A stretch of DNA of 64,000 nucleotides from Polyangiaceae bacterium (GTDB taxonomy: Bacteria; Myxococcota_A; Polyangia; Polyangiales; Polyangiaceae): contig CANJMI010000014.1 of the NCBI GenBank assembly GCA_947475525.1, positions 1 through 64,000 of the forward strand, read 5' to 3'. Under the pieces are notes generated by a model, which did no database searches, was not told the origin of the DNA, and saw nothing but the letters and a program-made list of their open reading frames with translations. The position numbers were made by a program, and so were the translations under genes. Below, piece by piece: positions 17,549 through 26,469 of this stretch (position 1 is the stretch's first letter; every line of letters starts with the position of its first letter).

Positions 17549-19237
17549 TTAGGCCTGGCCCCACGCGACGCTCGCCCCGTCATCCCACGGGACGTGCGGC
17601 TCCCGAACGAGGGCCCCGGCCTTGGCCCCGAAGGCATTCACCATCAGCTCGTGCACCGCCACGCCGGACACCCCGGCGACGGATTCCCCGGACAGCGGCA
17701 CGCTGCACACGCGTGCCTCGAGACTCCACCCTAGCGCGACGCGCACGTCGGCCCGCTCGGCTCGCACCGTCGCAAGATCGCGCGCCACGACGGCCGCACT
17801 CGCATCGCCGCGCCAACACCACACGGCGAGAGCGGGAGTCGCGCCGAGGCAGACGGCATCGCCGGTCGCGGGTGGCATCGCGGACACCGCCCCACCGAGC
17901 TCGGGATGCACGAGAACGGCGACGTAGAGCCCGGGAGGCGCGAGGACGAGTGCGGCCAGGCGGCTTGTGTTGCGCTGACCTCCGAGACGGCGCGCGCTCA
18001 TCGCAGCGAGCGCGAGCGGTTGTTTGTAGAGAAGCTCGATCTCGTGGGCTGCGGCGACGTGAGCGACGGTCTGTGCAGTGGCCGCGATGGCCGAGTCGAG
18101 CGCGTCGAGATAGAGAGGCTCATCGCCCGAGACACGTTGCCGATGCTCGAGGAGCAGCGTCGCGACCCGGGGAGCAAGCCCAAGCGACGCGAGTTCCCAC
18201 GCAGCCTTGGCCCACCCTTCGACCTCACCGTGACGGGCGCCGTCCCACGTCACGAGCGCACAACCGAGCTTATTGCCTAGGATCCGAAACTCGCGCTGCG
18301 CACATTCGAGGTCATCGAGCGCCGCCGCATCGCCGAGTTCGAGGCGCGCCCGGCCCCGCAGACGCGTCGCGTGGGCAAGCCACATCGTCAGCGGCGGCTC
18401 GACGGACAGCGCGAGGTCACGCGCACGGGTGGCAAGCTCGCGGGCCTCATCGGGGCGACCCCGGTCGAGCGAGATCTCCGCGAGAAAGACGAGCGCGCGG
18501 GCGCGACCGAACGTGTCGCCGATGGATTCCGAGAGCCACTCCTGCCGCAGCAAAAACCGGCGAGCCGCCTCCGGTTCTCCCTGCGCCAAGGCCGCGCTGC
18601 CGAGTTGACCACAAGCTATCGCCTCACCCATCGCGTCTTTCAAGCGTTTCGCTAGATCCGCTGCGTGTTCAAGCAGCGATCGGGCCGCCCCGTGCGCACC
18701 GAGCAGCACGTACAGCGTACCCAGTGAGTTGAGGATTTGGGCGCGCTCCGGGAGGAGACCCTCGGAGTCGGCAAGCGCCCGAAGGAGCGTCGCCTGCGTC
18801 TCTTCGGCGCGGCCCGCGTGCCGCAGTGCGGTGCCCAAGTAGTGGGTGGCAACGACCCGCACGCGGCGTGTCGAGGCCTCACGCGCGAAGCCTTCGAAGG
18901 CGTCGATCGCCGCCTGGTACCCAACGCCCGCTCCGCCGTCGAGCGCGGCCTTGCCTCCAAGCCGCACGCGTCCAAGCCACGCCTCGACCATCGCGAGCTC
19001 GGCGGCTTCGGCTTCGGACGCATGGGCAAATTCTTCCGCGGCGCACTCGAACTTCCCTTGCGCCACCGTGAAGCGCCCTTCGCGAATCGCAAACGCCCCG
19101 TGACCGTATGAGCGCGCCGCACGGCTTGGGGCATCGAGCGCGAGCGCATCGAGCCTCGCCAGCTCCGCACGCACAGCAAGCGGGAGCGCACGTCGCAAGA
19201 GGTCCTCGAGTGCCGGAAGCGGATCGAGCGGACGCAT
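17549..19237 (-). CDS. TPR protein, last gene of the ABC-GAF-subtilase operon
   Basis: A 562-residue soluble protein. About residues 65-340 form tetratricopeptide-like helix pairs (for example THYLGTALRHAGRAEETQATL, ILNSLGTLYVLLGAHGAARS, LVFLAEISLDRGRPDEA), suitable for protein binding. The C-terminal about 150 residues are alpha/beta; a stretch reading GDAVCLGATPALAVW, then VRVALGWSLEARV, then FGAKAGALV resembles a degenerate class III nucleotide cyclase without catalytic metal residues, which is an inference of low certainty. It begins 9 bp after the subtilase stop, so it is translated from the same transcript. It may recruit or regulate the protease or its substrate. Confidence 0.7.
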   Translation of the reverse strand: MRPLDPLPALEDLLRRALPLAVRAELARLDALALDAPSRAARSYGHGAFAIREGRFTVAQGKFECAAEEFAHASEAEAAELAMVEAWLGRVRLGGKAALDGGAGVGYQAAIDAFEGFAREASTRRVRVVATHYLGTALRHAGRAEETQATLLRALADSEGLLPERAQILNSLGTLYVLLGAHGAARSLLEHAADLAKRLKDAMGEAIACGQLGSAALAQGEPEAARRFLLRQEWLSESIGDTFGRARALVFLAEISLDRGRPDEARELATRARDLALSVEPPLTMWLAHATRLRGRARLELGDAAALDDLECAQREFRILGNKLGCALVTWDGARHGEVEGWAKAAWELASLGLAPRVATLLLEHRQRVSGDEPLYLDALDSAIAATAQTVAHVAAAHEIELLYKQPLALAAMSARRLGGQRNTSRLAALVLAPPGLYVAVLVHPELGGAVSAMPPATGDAVCLGATPALAVWCWRGDASAAVVARDLATVRAERADVRVALGWSLEARVCSVPLSGESVAGVSGVAVHELMVNAFGAKAGALVREPHVPWDDGASVAWGQA

Positions 19238-19246
19238 GCCAACCTC

Positions 19247-20032
19247 TTACCTCAGCGCCCCGGCGGCGGCGATGGCGTGCAACGCAGCCTTCACGGACTC
19301 GATTGGCAAACGCGGTGAGGCCGCAAGGATCCGAGCGATTTGCGCGGCAACGAAGGGCGTGGCGAATGACGTCCCCGTCCAGCGCCGCTCGCCGCCACCG
19401 AGAGCGGGCGCGAGCACATCGGTCCCGGGAGCCAGGAACTCGTGGTCCTCACAGCGCGCGGTCTCGAGCCTTTCCATCTCGGTGAAGTTCCCGCGTCCGA
19501 CGCCCACGAGTGACTTGAACTTACCGGGGTACGTGCGCACTTCCGGAATGTTCGGCCCTGCCGCAACGAGGATGACGCCCGCCGTCACCGCCGCATCGGC
19601 CAGCTCGTACAGGCTGAGCACAGGCATCGTGTCACTCGCCTTGAGCGCCGCGCGGCGTGGCACATCGATGCCCAGGCTCATGTTGACGACGTCGAAGCGC
19701 TCCGAGACGCAGTACCGAAGCGCGACCAGCAACGCGTTGCGCGAACAGCGGCCGTCTTCGCCGAGCGCCCGAACATCCACGATGGTCGCCGCGGGCACCA
19801 TGCGGTGGAGGATGCCCGCGCAAGCCGTACCGTGACCGCTCGCATCTCCCCCGACCTCGTTTGGAGTCACCCGGTAGCTCTCACCTACGCGATCGATCCG
19901 CACGTGTTCGAGCGTCGCGCGAGCCAACCACGGATGCGTGCGATCGATGCCGGAGTCGACGACCGCGATTCGAACACCAAAACCGTCGCGCCTCACGTTG
20001 ACGGGCGAAAGAACGGCACTCACGGCGTTCAT
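19247..20032 (-). CDS. minimal cytosolic subtilisin-like (S8) serine protease
   Basis: A 261-residue protein with the complete subtilase triad: Asp26 in AVVDSGID, His67 in GHGTACAG and Ser222 in GTSFATPFVAA, plus Asn161 in the oxyanion position (VAAGPN). There is no signal peptide, no inhibitor-like prodomain and no C-terminal extension, so it should be made active, or activated by a partner, in the cytoplasm. Secreted subtilisins are normally larger and carry a prodomain. The closest functional parallel by context is peptide-maturing subtilases next to ABC exporters. Its ATG overlaps the GAF gene stop (ATGA), implying coupled translation. Confidence 0.85.
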   Translation of the reverse strand: MNAVSAVLSPVNVRRDGFGVRIAVVDSGIDRTHPWLARATLEHVRIDRVGESYRVTPNEVGGDASGHGTACAGILHRMVPAATIVDVRALGEDGRCSRNALLVALRYCVSERFDVVNMSLGIDVPRRAALKASDTMPVLSLYELADAAVTAGVILVAAGPNIPEVRTYPGKFKSLVGVGRGNFTEMERLETARCEDHEFLAPGTDVLAPALGGGERRWTGTSFATPFVAAQIARILAASPRLPIESVKAALHAIAAAGALR

Positions 20033-20829
20033 CGCCCCACGAAAGGCAGCTCAAAACCGCCCTCGCCACCGTGCTCGAGTTGCAGGCGACCCACGTAGCG
20101 TTCAACGCGCGCAACAAGATCAGCGGCAAGTTCTGCCTCGGCGTCACCGTGATTCACAAGCCGCGCTATCGCGTCCGCGAGCGCGAGGCGGCGGCGGTAT
20201 GCGGGGGTGAGCCGCAACGAGTGGATGTAGCGTTCCAGGCCTCGGGCGAAACCGGTTTCCCCATCGACCGCGCAGAGGTCGGGAAGCACCTGTGCAAAGA
20301 GTTCGAGCAGCACCTGCTCGGTCCGGTAAGCCTCCAGGGTCCCGGCCGCGACGTCCGCAAGCCGTTCGCCGAGGACGAGCGCATCCTCGCCGAAAGAAGC
20401 CGTACTCCGCAGGAGAGCCACGCCGCCAACGACGTCCGCACCGAGGCGAATCGGCACGAAAATCCCGGTTCTTGGAGTCGTCGCAAATACGTCACCGAGC
20501 GTCGCCAGCATCGGGTCGTCGACGAGGAGTTCCGCTGCATGCCCCGCGCCCCCCGCGAACAGGTAAGCGAAGGGCGTCCCGAGCGGCGAGAGCTCCAGCT
20601 CAAGCGGACGCCACGCGTCTTTCGACGCGATGCCTGGCACGAGCATGCGCCCGAGATGCTCCTGCTCGACCGCGACGAAGGCCTCGTCGCAAGGGACCGA
20701 AAGGCACGCAAACTGGAGCAGCGAACCGAGCCCCCGCACGCGCCGCTCGCCCGCGCCGAGCACAGCCCCGACCTCGAGCGTCCCGAGGACGTCGGAGAGC
20801 CGTGAAGCGAACGCATCGGTCGAAGGCAT
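20029..20829 (-). CDS. GAF-domain protein
   Basis: A 266-residue soluble protein. The N-terminal 170 residues fit a GAF sensor domain: VLGTLEVGAVLGAGERR, a central FVAVEQEHLGRMLVPGI strand pair, IFVPIRLGADVVGGVALLR as the core strands and a closing helix LVLGERLADVAAGTLEAYR. The C-terminal about 90 residues are helical (GLERYIHSLRL, YRRRLALADAIARL), with no output enzyme and no clear DNA-binding motif. GAF domains bind small ligands such as cyclic nucleotides or formate. It sits 7 bp after the ABC transporter gene and overlaps the subtilase start by 4 bp, so it may gate the protease or the exporter. Confidence 0.75.
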   Translation of the reverse strand: MPSTDAFASRLSDVLGTLEVGAVLGAGERRVRGLGSLLQFACLSVPCDEAFVAVEQEHLGRMLVPGIASKDAWRPLELELSPLGTPFAYLFAGGAGHAAELLVDDPMLATLGDVFATTPRTGIFVPIRLGADVVGGVALLRSTASFGEDALVLGERLADVAAGTLEAYRTEQVLLELFAQVLPDLCAVDGETGFARGLERYIHSLRLTPAYRRRLALADAIARLVNHGDAEAELAADLVARVERYVGRLQLEHGGEGGFELPFVGR

Positions 20830-20836
20830 GTTCCCT

Positions 20837-22825
20837 CTATACCGTAGAACGCTGGGCCTTCATCGCATCGGCGAGCAGCCCACGGTATTCTTCTGAGCTT
20901 GCCACGAGCTCGTCATGCGTCCCGGTTGCCACAACTTTGCCATCCCGCAATACGACGTTGAAGTCCGACCGCAAGAGATGCGGAGCATGCGTCACAACGA
21001 CGTTCGTGCGCCCGCTCGCGGCCCGCACCAGCGACTCGAGCAACGCTTCGGCCGTCGCGCTCGGGAGCCCCGCCTCCGGCTCGTCGAGCAACTGCACGCG
21101 CGCGTTACCGAGCAGCATCCGCGCGAGCAAGAGGCGCCGGCCCTCGCCGCCCGAAACATTCGGCGGGCTCTTGCGCACGACCGTATCGAGGCTGCGCGGC
21201 CCATCTTTTAGCGCGAACGAATCGAGTTCCACCTGGGCGAGCATCGCACGCAGCGTCTCGTCGCTCGGCGGTTCACGCAGCCCAATCGTGAGGTTCGCGC
21301 GCACCGGACGTTCGAGCAACTGCGCGGACTGACGCAGCACACCGAAGAGCCCCGGCAACTGGGACGGCTCGATCGTCCGCACGTCGAGGCCATCGAGGAG
21401 AATGCGTCCACGTTGCGGGTCATCCAAGCGAAGGACGAGGCGCAAGAGCGTCGATTTCCCCGAGCCAGAGGCTCCGCACACGCCGACCACACTCCCGGCC
21501 GGTATCCTTAACGAGAGTCCATCGATGATGGCGCGCGACGCCCCGGGCGGCGTGAACGTGACATCCTCGAAAACGAGCTCACCACCGAGCGCCGCACCAT
21601 CGACCGTGACGGCATCCGCGGCTCGCGCCGGAGCCGCCTCGAGCGCGAGAAGATTGAGCGTCGCATCGACCAACGGCTCCCGTTCGATCAGAGCCTGGCG
21701 CACGCCGTCGAGCACATCCAATCGCCCAAGCAAAAGGGGCACGAGCAACAGCAAGTTGGCAACGCCGCCTGCATCCATCGCGCGCCCACCGAGTTGCAGC
21801 GCGACGACGACGAGCAGCGGCGACATTGCGCTAAAGACGCTCTTGACTTGTCCCGCCGTAGCCATCGCGGCCGAGAACCGGCGACGCGCATCGGCACACT
21901 CGTACGCGCGCGCCGCAAACTCCGACACCGCCTGACCGCGCGCGCCCCAAAGTCGCAGGTCTTCAAGCGACCCGAGCGTCTCTTGCAGCATCCCGAAAAC
22001 CCCGGCATCCGCGTGTTGTAGACCCCGACGCGCATCGGCCACCCTGCGTGAGGCGCGCTCGGCGACCCATCGCGACATCCCAAAAAGGACCCCGCCTCCG
22101 AGCAACACGACCCACGAGCCGCCCGTCACGAGCTCGACCGCGAGCACGAGCAGCGTCGCGACGGCTTGCGGCAATGAGGTGAGGAGCGAGACGGCGAACT
22201 CACTTACGAGGGCGGCCTCGCGCGCCACCGCAAGTTGGACGACCGCTGCCCGCTGCGCTTCCGGTGCCGCAACCTCTGGAGTCGCGACCCCACCTGGCAA
22301 TCGCGGGCGTGTCGGCAAGGCGCCGGCCTCACTGACCGCACGCGCGGACGCGTCCACCACCGCGCCCATAAGCTCGATACGCATCGCCGCCGTAAGATCA
22401 CCGGCGAGCGCGGAGCCAAGCTTGCTCGACGCCACGGCAACCGCAACGACCAGAACCGTCACCGCGAGCGTTGCGATGACGATGGCCCACGGCGCACTCG
22501 GCATCGCCCACCCCAAAAAGTGCGCGAGCTTGCCGCCGCGGACTTGGTCCTTCACGCCAGAGACTGCGGCCACCGCCCTGCCGACAACCGCCGGCATCAC
22601 GCCCGCGGTCGCGCCGGCCATCACGGCGACCGCAATCACCGCGGCAACGCGAGCCGAGAGCGAGCCCCGAAACGAACGACGCGCGCGAGATACGAGGGCG
22701 AGGAGGCGCTGCACGCGCACGACGCTACCCGCGATGGGGCCCAGATCGTCAGACAAAACGCTGTAGAATTCGCCACGGCGCAAGAGGCCGAATGCGAATC
22801 GTGGTAGGCGTTGGCCGTGCGGCAC
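20837..22825 (-). CDS. ABC exporter (membrane domain fused to ATPase)
   Basis: A 662-residue half-exporter, first gene of the four-gene operon. An N-terminal membrane part with about six helices (LSARVAAVIAVAVMAGATAG and others) is followed by the ATPase: Walker A GASGSGKS at 451-458, signature VSGGE at 557-561, Walker B VQLLDE ending at 582 and switch His613 in VTHAP. The protein looks like a type I exporter of peptides, lipids or drugs without an N-terminal C39 peptidase. The ATG at 22825 overlaps the divergent lipoprotein start, so a GTG some 60 bp downstream might be the real start. Linkage to a cytosolic protease suggests export of a cleaved peptide, which is an inference. Confidence 0.85.
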   Translation of the reverse strand: MPHGQRLPRFAFGLLRRGEFYSVLSDDLGPIAGSVVRVQRLLALVSRARRSFRGSLSARVAAVIAVAVMAGATAGVMPAVVGRAVAAVSGVKDQVRGGKLAHFLGWAMPSAPWAIVIATLAVTVLVVAVAVASSKLGSALAGDLTAAMRIELMGAVVDASARAVSEAGALPTRPRLPGGVATPEVAAPEAQRAAVVQLAVAREAALVSEFAVSLLTSLPQAVATLLVLAVELVTGGSWVVLLGGGVLFGMSRWVAERASRRVADARRGLQHADAGVFGMLQETLGSLEDLRLWGARGQAVSEFAARAYECADARRRFSAAMATAGQVKSVFSAMSPLLVVVALQLGGRAMDAGGVANLLLLVPLLLGRLDVLDGVRQALIEREPLVDATLNLLALEAAPARAADAVTVDGAALGGELVFEDVTFTPPGASRAIIDGLSLRIPAGSVVGVCGASGSGKSTLLRLVLRLDDPQRGRILLDGLDVRTIEPSQLPGLFGVLRQSAQLLERPVRANLTIGLREPPSDETLRAMLAQVELDSFALKDGPRSLDTVVRKSPPNVSGGEGRRLLLARMLLGNARVQLLDEPEAGLPSATAEALLESLVRAASGRTNVVVTHAPHLLRSDFNVVLRDGKVVATGTHDELVASSEEYRGLLADAMKAQRSTV

Positions 22826-23479
22826 ACGATCGTAGCTTCGTTCGTAGCCTTCGGCGCCGTTGCGTCCTGCGCGAGAGCCGAGAGGGCCGCCCCCGCCCGC
22901 TCGAGCGAAGTCTATGCCCCACAGGCGACGTCCGCGCCGACGGCTCTACCGGCCCCGGCCTACGCCAATCCCGCCGCGCTCGCCGAGCTTCTCGCCGCAG
23001 CACCGAGCGCACACCGTGAAGCCACAGGGGCGAACGGCACGACGCTCGTCGGCAGCGACACAAAGGTGGAGCCTCCAAAGGGGCGGCGCCCACTCGCTAC
23101 CGCGAACGGCAGCCCTGATAGCCGTGCGCCCGAAGGCGAGAAGCTTCCGCGAGTCTTGGGCCGCGTCACGGTGAGCCCGCCGCTAAGCTCCCCCGTGCTC
23201 GAACGCGCGGCTCGCGAGCAGCTCTACTGGCCGCTTGCGCGTGCATGCCGACTGCCGAACGGCGAGCTGCCGCCGGCCGACAGCGTGACCCTCCACTTTG
23301 ACATCCGGCGCGACGGCAGCGTCCTTCCCGCGAGCGTCGTGGCCTTCGCGGACAACGATGCGTTTCGCGACGTGGCCGCTTGCGTCGAGCGCGTATTCGC
23401 GGCCTCGGGGTTTCATGGCCCGATCGAAGGCCGAGGCGCCAGTACCTCCGTTCAGATCACGTGGCCGTCGGTGGATTGA
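22817..23479 (+). CDS. lipoprotein with TonB/AgmX-like C-terminal domain
   Basis: Starts are TTG 22811 or GTG 22817; GTG is preferred. The N-terminus is a lipoprotein signal (IVASFVAFGAVASC). A Pro/Ala-rich, unstructured spacer covers roughly residues 25-125. The C-terminal about 95 residues have the strand-helix-strand pattern of TonB/AgmX-type domains, with LHFDIRRDGSVLPASVVAF, then FRDVAACVERVFAASGF and VQITWPS. In myxobacteria such domains occur in gliding and envelope proteins. The gene is head-to-head with the ABC exporter and shares its 5' region. No function is assigned. Confidence 0.65.
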   Translation: MRHTIVASFVAFGAVASCARAERAAPARSSEVYAPQATSAPTALPAPAYANPAALAELLAAAPSAHREATGANGTTLVGSDTKVEPPKGRRPLATANGSPDSRAPEGEKLPRVLGRVTVSPPLSSPVLERAAREQLYWPLARACRLPNGELPPADSVTLHFDIRRDGSVLPASVVAFADNDAFRDVAACVERVFAASGFHGPIEGRGASTSVQITWPSVD

Positions 23480-23761
23480 ACGCGGGCGGCGGCGGTTGGG
23501 ATGGCGGCGGTTGGGATGGCGGCGGCACGACGAAAACGTGCTTAAACGCTCGATCGTGTGAAATACCCTGAGTCGTCGTGACGACCAGCTGATGTTCCCA
23601 CCCTGGGTGGGGGAGGCGGAGGCAGAAGACAGTGTGGCGCGAGGGCGAAGGCCGCCAAACAGCAGACAAAAAAACGCCAAAAGGTCGCGTTGCCGCACCC
23701 CTTTAACGCCAAAAGGGCGCGTTGCCGCACCCCTTTGAGGACTGACCGGGAGACGGCCCGT
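23480..23761. other. intergenic repeats between lipoprotein and acnB
   Basis: Between two convergent stops lies repeat-rich DNA. Near 23488-23520 a 15-bp GC-rich word (ggcggcggttgggat) occurs twice in tandem. A hairpin with a 6-bp stem (cccacc / ggtggg, 23597-23602 and 23606-23611) could act as a bidirectional terminator but has no T-run. A 32-bp near-perfect direct repeat follows. No gene is supported here. Confidence 0.6.
23673..23736. repeat. 32-bp direct tandem repeat, two copies
   Basis: Copies at 23673-23704 and 23705-23736 differ at one position (t versus g at the 12th base). Each starts with aacgccaaaagg and ends with gccgcacccctttt-like sequence. It lies in the convergent intergenic region 26 bp before the acnB stop. 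It is too short for an IS end and lacks the spacers of a CRISPR. Confidence 0.85.
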
Positions 23762-26338
23762 TTAGCCGTGAAGCACCGGCAGCGACGCCTTCGACGCACG
23801 CGTCACGTAGGGCTTGAGCTCATTGAAGTTCAAGTACCGGTAGAGGTCACTGGCCATCGAGTCGATGCGCGTCGCGTACATCAGGTACTCCTCCACCGTC
23901 GGCAGCCTCCCTAGAATGGCGGCCACCGAAGCGAGCTCCGCCGAGGAGAGGTACACGTTCGCCCCTTTGCCGAGACGGTTTGGGAAGTTGCGCGTCGAGG
24001 TCGACACGACCGTGGAGTTCGGGTTGACCTGAGCCTGGTTGCCCATGCACAAGGAACAACCCGGCATCTCCGTGCGCGCACCGGCGGCGGCGAACATGTT
24101 GTAGTAGCCCTCCTCCATCAGCTGAGCCTGATCCATCTTGGTCGGAGGCGCGATCCACAGGCGTGTCGGCACGAGGCCACCAAACTCCTTGAGAAGTCGG
24201 CCGGCAGCGCGAAAATGGCCGACGTTGGTCATGCACGAGCCGATGAAAACCTCATCGACTGCGACGCCGCTCACCTCACTGAGCGGCCTCACGTCGTCGG
24301 GATCGTTCGGGCACGCGAGCAACGGCTCCTTTATCGCACTGATGTCGATATCGAGCACGGCCGCGTACTCCGCGTCGGCGTCCGCCTGCATCAGCACGGG
24401 GTTGGCGAGCCACTTCTCCATCTCAACTGCACGCCGCTCGATCGTGCGAACGTCGCCGTAGCCTTCCGCGATCATCCACCGAAGCATCACGACGTTGGAC
24501 TTCAGGTATTCGATGATCGGCTCCTTGTTGAGCCTGATCGTGCACGCAGCGGCAGAGCGCTCGGCCGACGCGTCGCTAAGCTCGAAGGCCTGCTCGACCT
24601 TCAGGTCCGGTAGCCCTTCAATCTCGAGGATACGGCCGGAGAAGACGTTCTTTTTCCCCTGCTTCGCAACCGTGAGGAGCCCCTTTTGCAGCGCGGCGTA
24701 CGGAATCGAATTGACGAGATCGCGCAGCGTAATTCCAGGCTGCATTTTGCCGCTGAAGCGCACGAGCACGCTCTCGGGCATGTCGAGTGGCATGACGCCG
24801 AGCGCGCCCGCGAACGCGACGAGGCCCGAGCCCGCCGGGAACGAGATCCCGATCGGGAAGCGCGTATGGCTGTCGCCGCCGGTGCCCACGCAATCCGGCA
24901 ACAGCATGCGGTTCAACCAACTATGGATGATGCCGTCGCCGGGCCGCAGCGAGATCCCGCCGCGGTTGGTGATGAAGTCCGGCAGCGTGTGCTGCGTGTC
25001 GATGTCGACCGGCTTCGGGTACGCCGCGGTGTGGCAGAACGACTGCATCACGAGATCGGCCGAGAAGCCGAGGCACGCGAGCTCCTTCCACTCGTCGCGG
25101 GTCATCGGCCCCGTCGTGTCCTGCGAGCCGACGCTCGACATCGCGGGCTCACAGTAGGTACCCGGCCTCACGCCCTTCACGCCGCACGCGGCGCCGACCA
25201 TCTTTTGCGCCAGGGTAAAGCCCTTGCCCGTCTCAAACGGATCGCTCGTGACGCGAAAAACCGGTGACAAGCCGAGCCCCAGGGCCTCGCGGGCCCGCTT
25301 GGTCAAGCTACGGCCAACAATCAGCGGAATGCGTCCGCCGGCCTGAACCTCATCCAAGAGGACGTCGGTCTTCAGCGTGAACGTGCTCAGCGTCTCACCG
25401 GACTCATTCGTGATCGTGCCCGCGTACGGGTGCACCACGATGACGTCACCCATGTTCATCGCCGAGACGTCGCACTCGATCGGCAAGGCGCCCGAGTCCT
25501 CCATCGTGTTCAAGAAAATCGGCGCGATCTTCCCACCGATGCAGAATCCCCCCGAGCGCTTGTTCGGAATGAACGGGACGTCGACGCCAAAGTGCCAGAG
25601 CACGCTATTGGTCGCACTCTTGCGACTCGACCCGGTGCCCACGACGTCACCGACGTACGCGACCGGATGCCCTTTCGCCAGGACCTCCTTTATCTGCTCT
25701 TTGGCATTGTGAATGCCCTCGCGTGGATTTTTCAACATCGCCTCTGCATGCAGCGGGATGTCGGGCCGCGACCACGCATCTTGGGCCGGGGAGAGGTCAT
25801 CGGTGTTGGTTTCGCCCGTGACCTTGAAGACCGTCAGCGTGATTTTTTCGGCGAGCTTCGGCCGATTCGTAAACCACTCGGCATCGGCCCACGACTGCAT
25901 CACGGAGGACGCCAACGCGTTGCCATTCTTGGCGCGCTCGGCGACGTCGTGAAAGGCGTCGAACATCAGCAGCGTCTTCTTCAGCTCAACTGCGGCGAGC
26001 GGAGCGAGGGCGGCGTCATCGAGCAAGAGGACGAGCGAGGCGATGTTGTAGCCACCGAGCATCGTCCCGAGGATCTCGACCGCCCGCTCTTTGGAGATGA
26101 GCGGACTCGCGTCGTCACCTCGAACGATGGCCGTGAGAAAACCCGCTTTGACGTACGCTGCGTCATCCACGCCAGCCGGAACCCGCGTCGTGAACAACTC
26201 GAGGAGAAACTCAGCTTCCCCGGCCGGCGGACTCTTGAGTAAGAGAACGAGCGCGGCGGTATCTTCGGCTGAGAGCGGCTTGGGAACGATGCCTTCGGCG
26301 GCCCGCTCGGCTGCGTGTTGACGGTACTGCTGCAACAT
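23762..26338 (-). CDS. acnB: aconitate hydratase B
   Basis: The 858-residue protein matches AcnB in length and domain order: an N-terminal HEAT-like domain 5 ([21 protein letters not shown]), the mobile domain 4, then the catalytic domains 1-3, the order that separates AcnB from AcnA. The iron-sulfur ligands are visible as Cys702 in GSCMTN and Cys761/Cys764 in CSLCMGNQ. Other conserved stretches include [15 protein letters not shown] and [19 protein letters not shown]. It interconverts citrate and isocitrate in the TCA cycle, and apo-AcnB can bind RNA in other bacteria. It is transcribed alone and divergent from a LysR-type gene. Confidence 0.97.
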   Translation of the reverse strand: MLQQYRQHAAERAAEGIVPKPLSAEDTAALVLLLKSPPAGEAEFLLELFTTRVPAGVDDAAYVKAGFLTAIVRGDDASPLISKERAVEILGTMLGGYNIASLVLLLDDAALAPLAAVELKKTLLMFDAFHDVAERAKNGNALASSVMQSWADAEWFTNRPKLAEKITLTVFKVTGETNTDDLSPAQDAWSRPDIPLHAEAMLKNPREGIHNAKEQIKEVLAKGHPVAYVGDVVGTGSSRKSATNSVLWHFGVDVPFIPNKRSGGFCIGGKIAPIFLNTMEDSGALPIECDVSAMNMGDVIVVHPYAGTITNESGETLSTFTLKTDVLLDEVQAGGRIPLIVGRSLTKRAREALGLGLSPVFRVTSDPFETGKGFTLAQKMVGAACGVKGVRPGTYCEPAMSSVGSQDTTGPMTRDEWKELACLGFSADLVMQSFCHTAAYPKPVDIDTQHTLPDFITNRGGISLRPGDGIIHSWLNRMLLPDCVGTGGDSHTRFPIGISFPAGSGLVAFAGALGVMPLDMPESVLVRFSGKMQPGITLRDLVNSIPYAALQKGLLTVAKQGKKNVFSGRILEIEGLPDLKVEQAFELSDASAERSAAACTIRLNKEPIIEYLKSNVVMLRWMIAEGYGDVRTIERRAVEMEKWLANPVLMQADADAEYAAVLDIDISAIKEPLLACPNDPDDVRPLSEVSGVAVDEVFIGSCMTNVGHFRAAGRLLKEFGGLVPTRLWIAPPTKMDQAQLMEEGYYNMFAAAGARTEMPGCSLCMGNQAQVNPNSTVVSTSTRNFPNRLGKGANVYLSSAELASVAAILGRLPTVEEYLMYATRIDSMASDLYRYLNFNELKPYVTRASKASLPVLHG

Positions 26339-26424
26339 GGGTTCGCGTCTCCTTTGGCGAGCGCATCACGCGCGAGGAAAACTCGCACAAGGCCCGTTCG
26401 TTCAAGGTGTACCCCGCGATGAAC

Positions 26425-26468
26425 CATGCAAAAAGAAGATATTACGCATAGTATTCATGCAAGAAACG
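26425..26468. promoter_or_regulatory. candidate LysR-type operator between acnB and the regulator gene
   Basis: In the 131-bp divergent region, the word catgcaa followed by an A-rich stretch occurs at 26425 and again at 26456, as a direct repeat spaced 31 bp (about three helical turns). Between the copies lies AT-rich DNA with a partly symmetrical element (tattacgcatagta, 10 of 14 positions dyad-matched) that could hold promoter -10 sequences for both genes. The position just before the regulator start suits autoregulation plus control of acnB. No expression data support it. Confidence 0.45.
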
Positions 26469-26469
26469 C

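Noticed and set aside
23673-23736. CRISPR array
   Set aside because: Two abutting 32-bp copies without spacers; no cas genes nearby.
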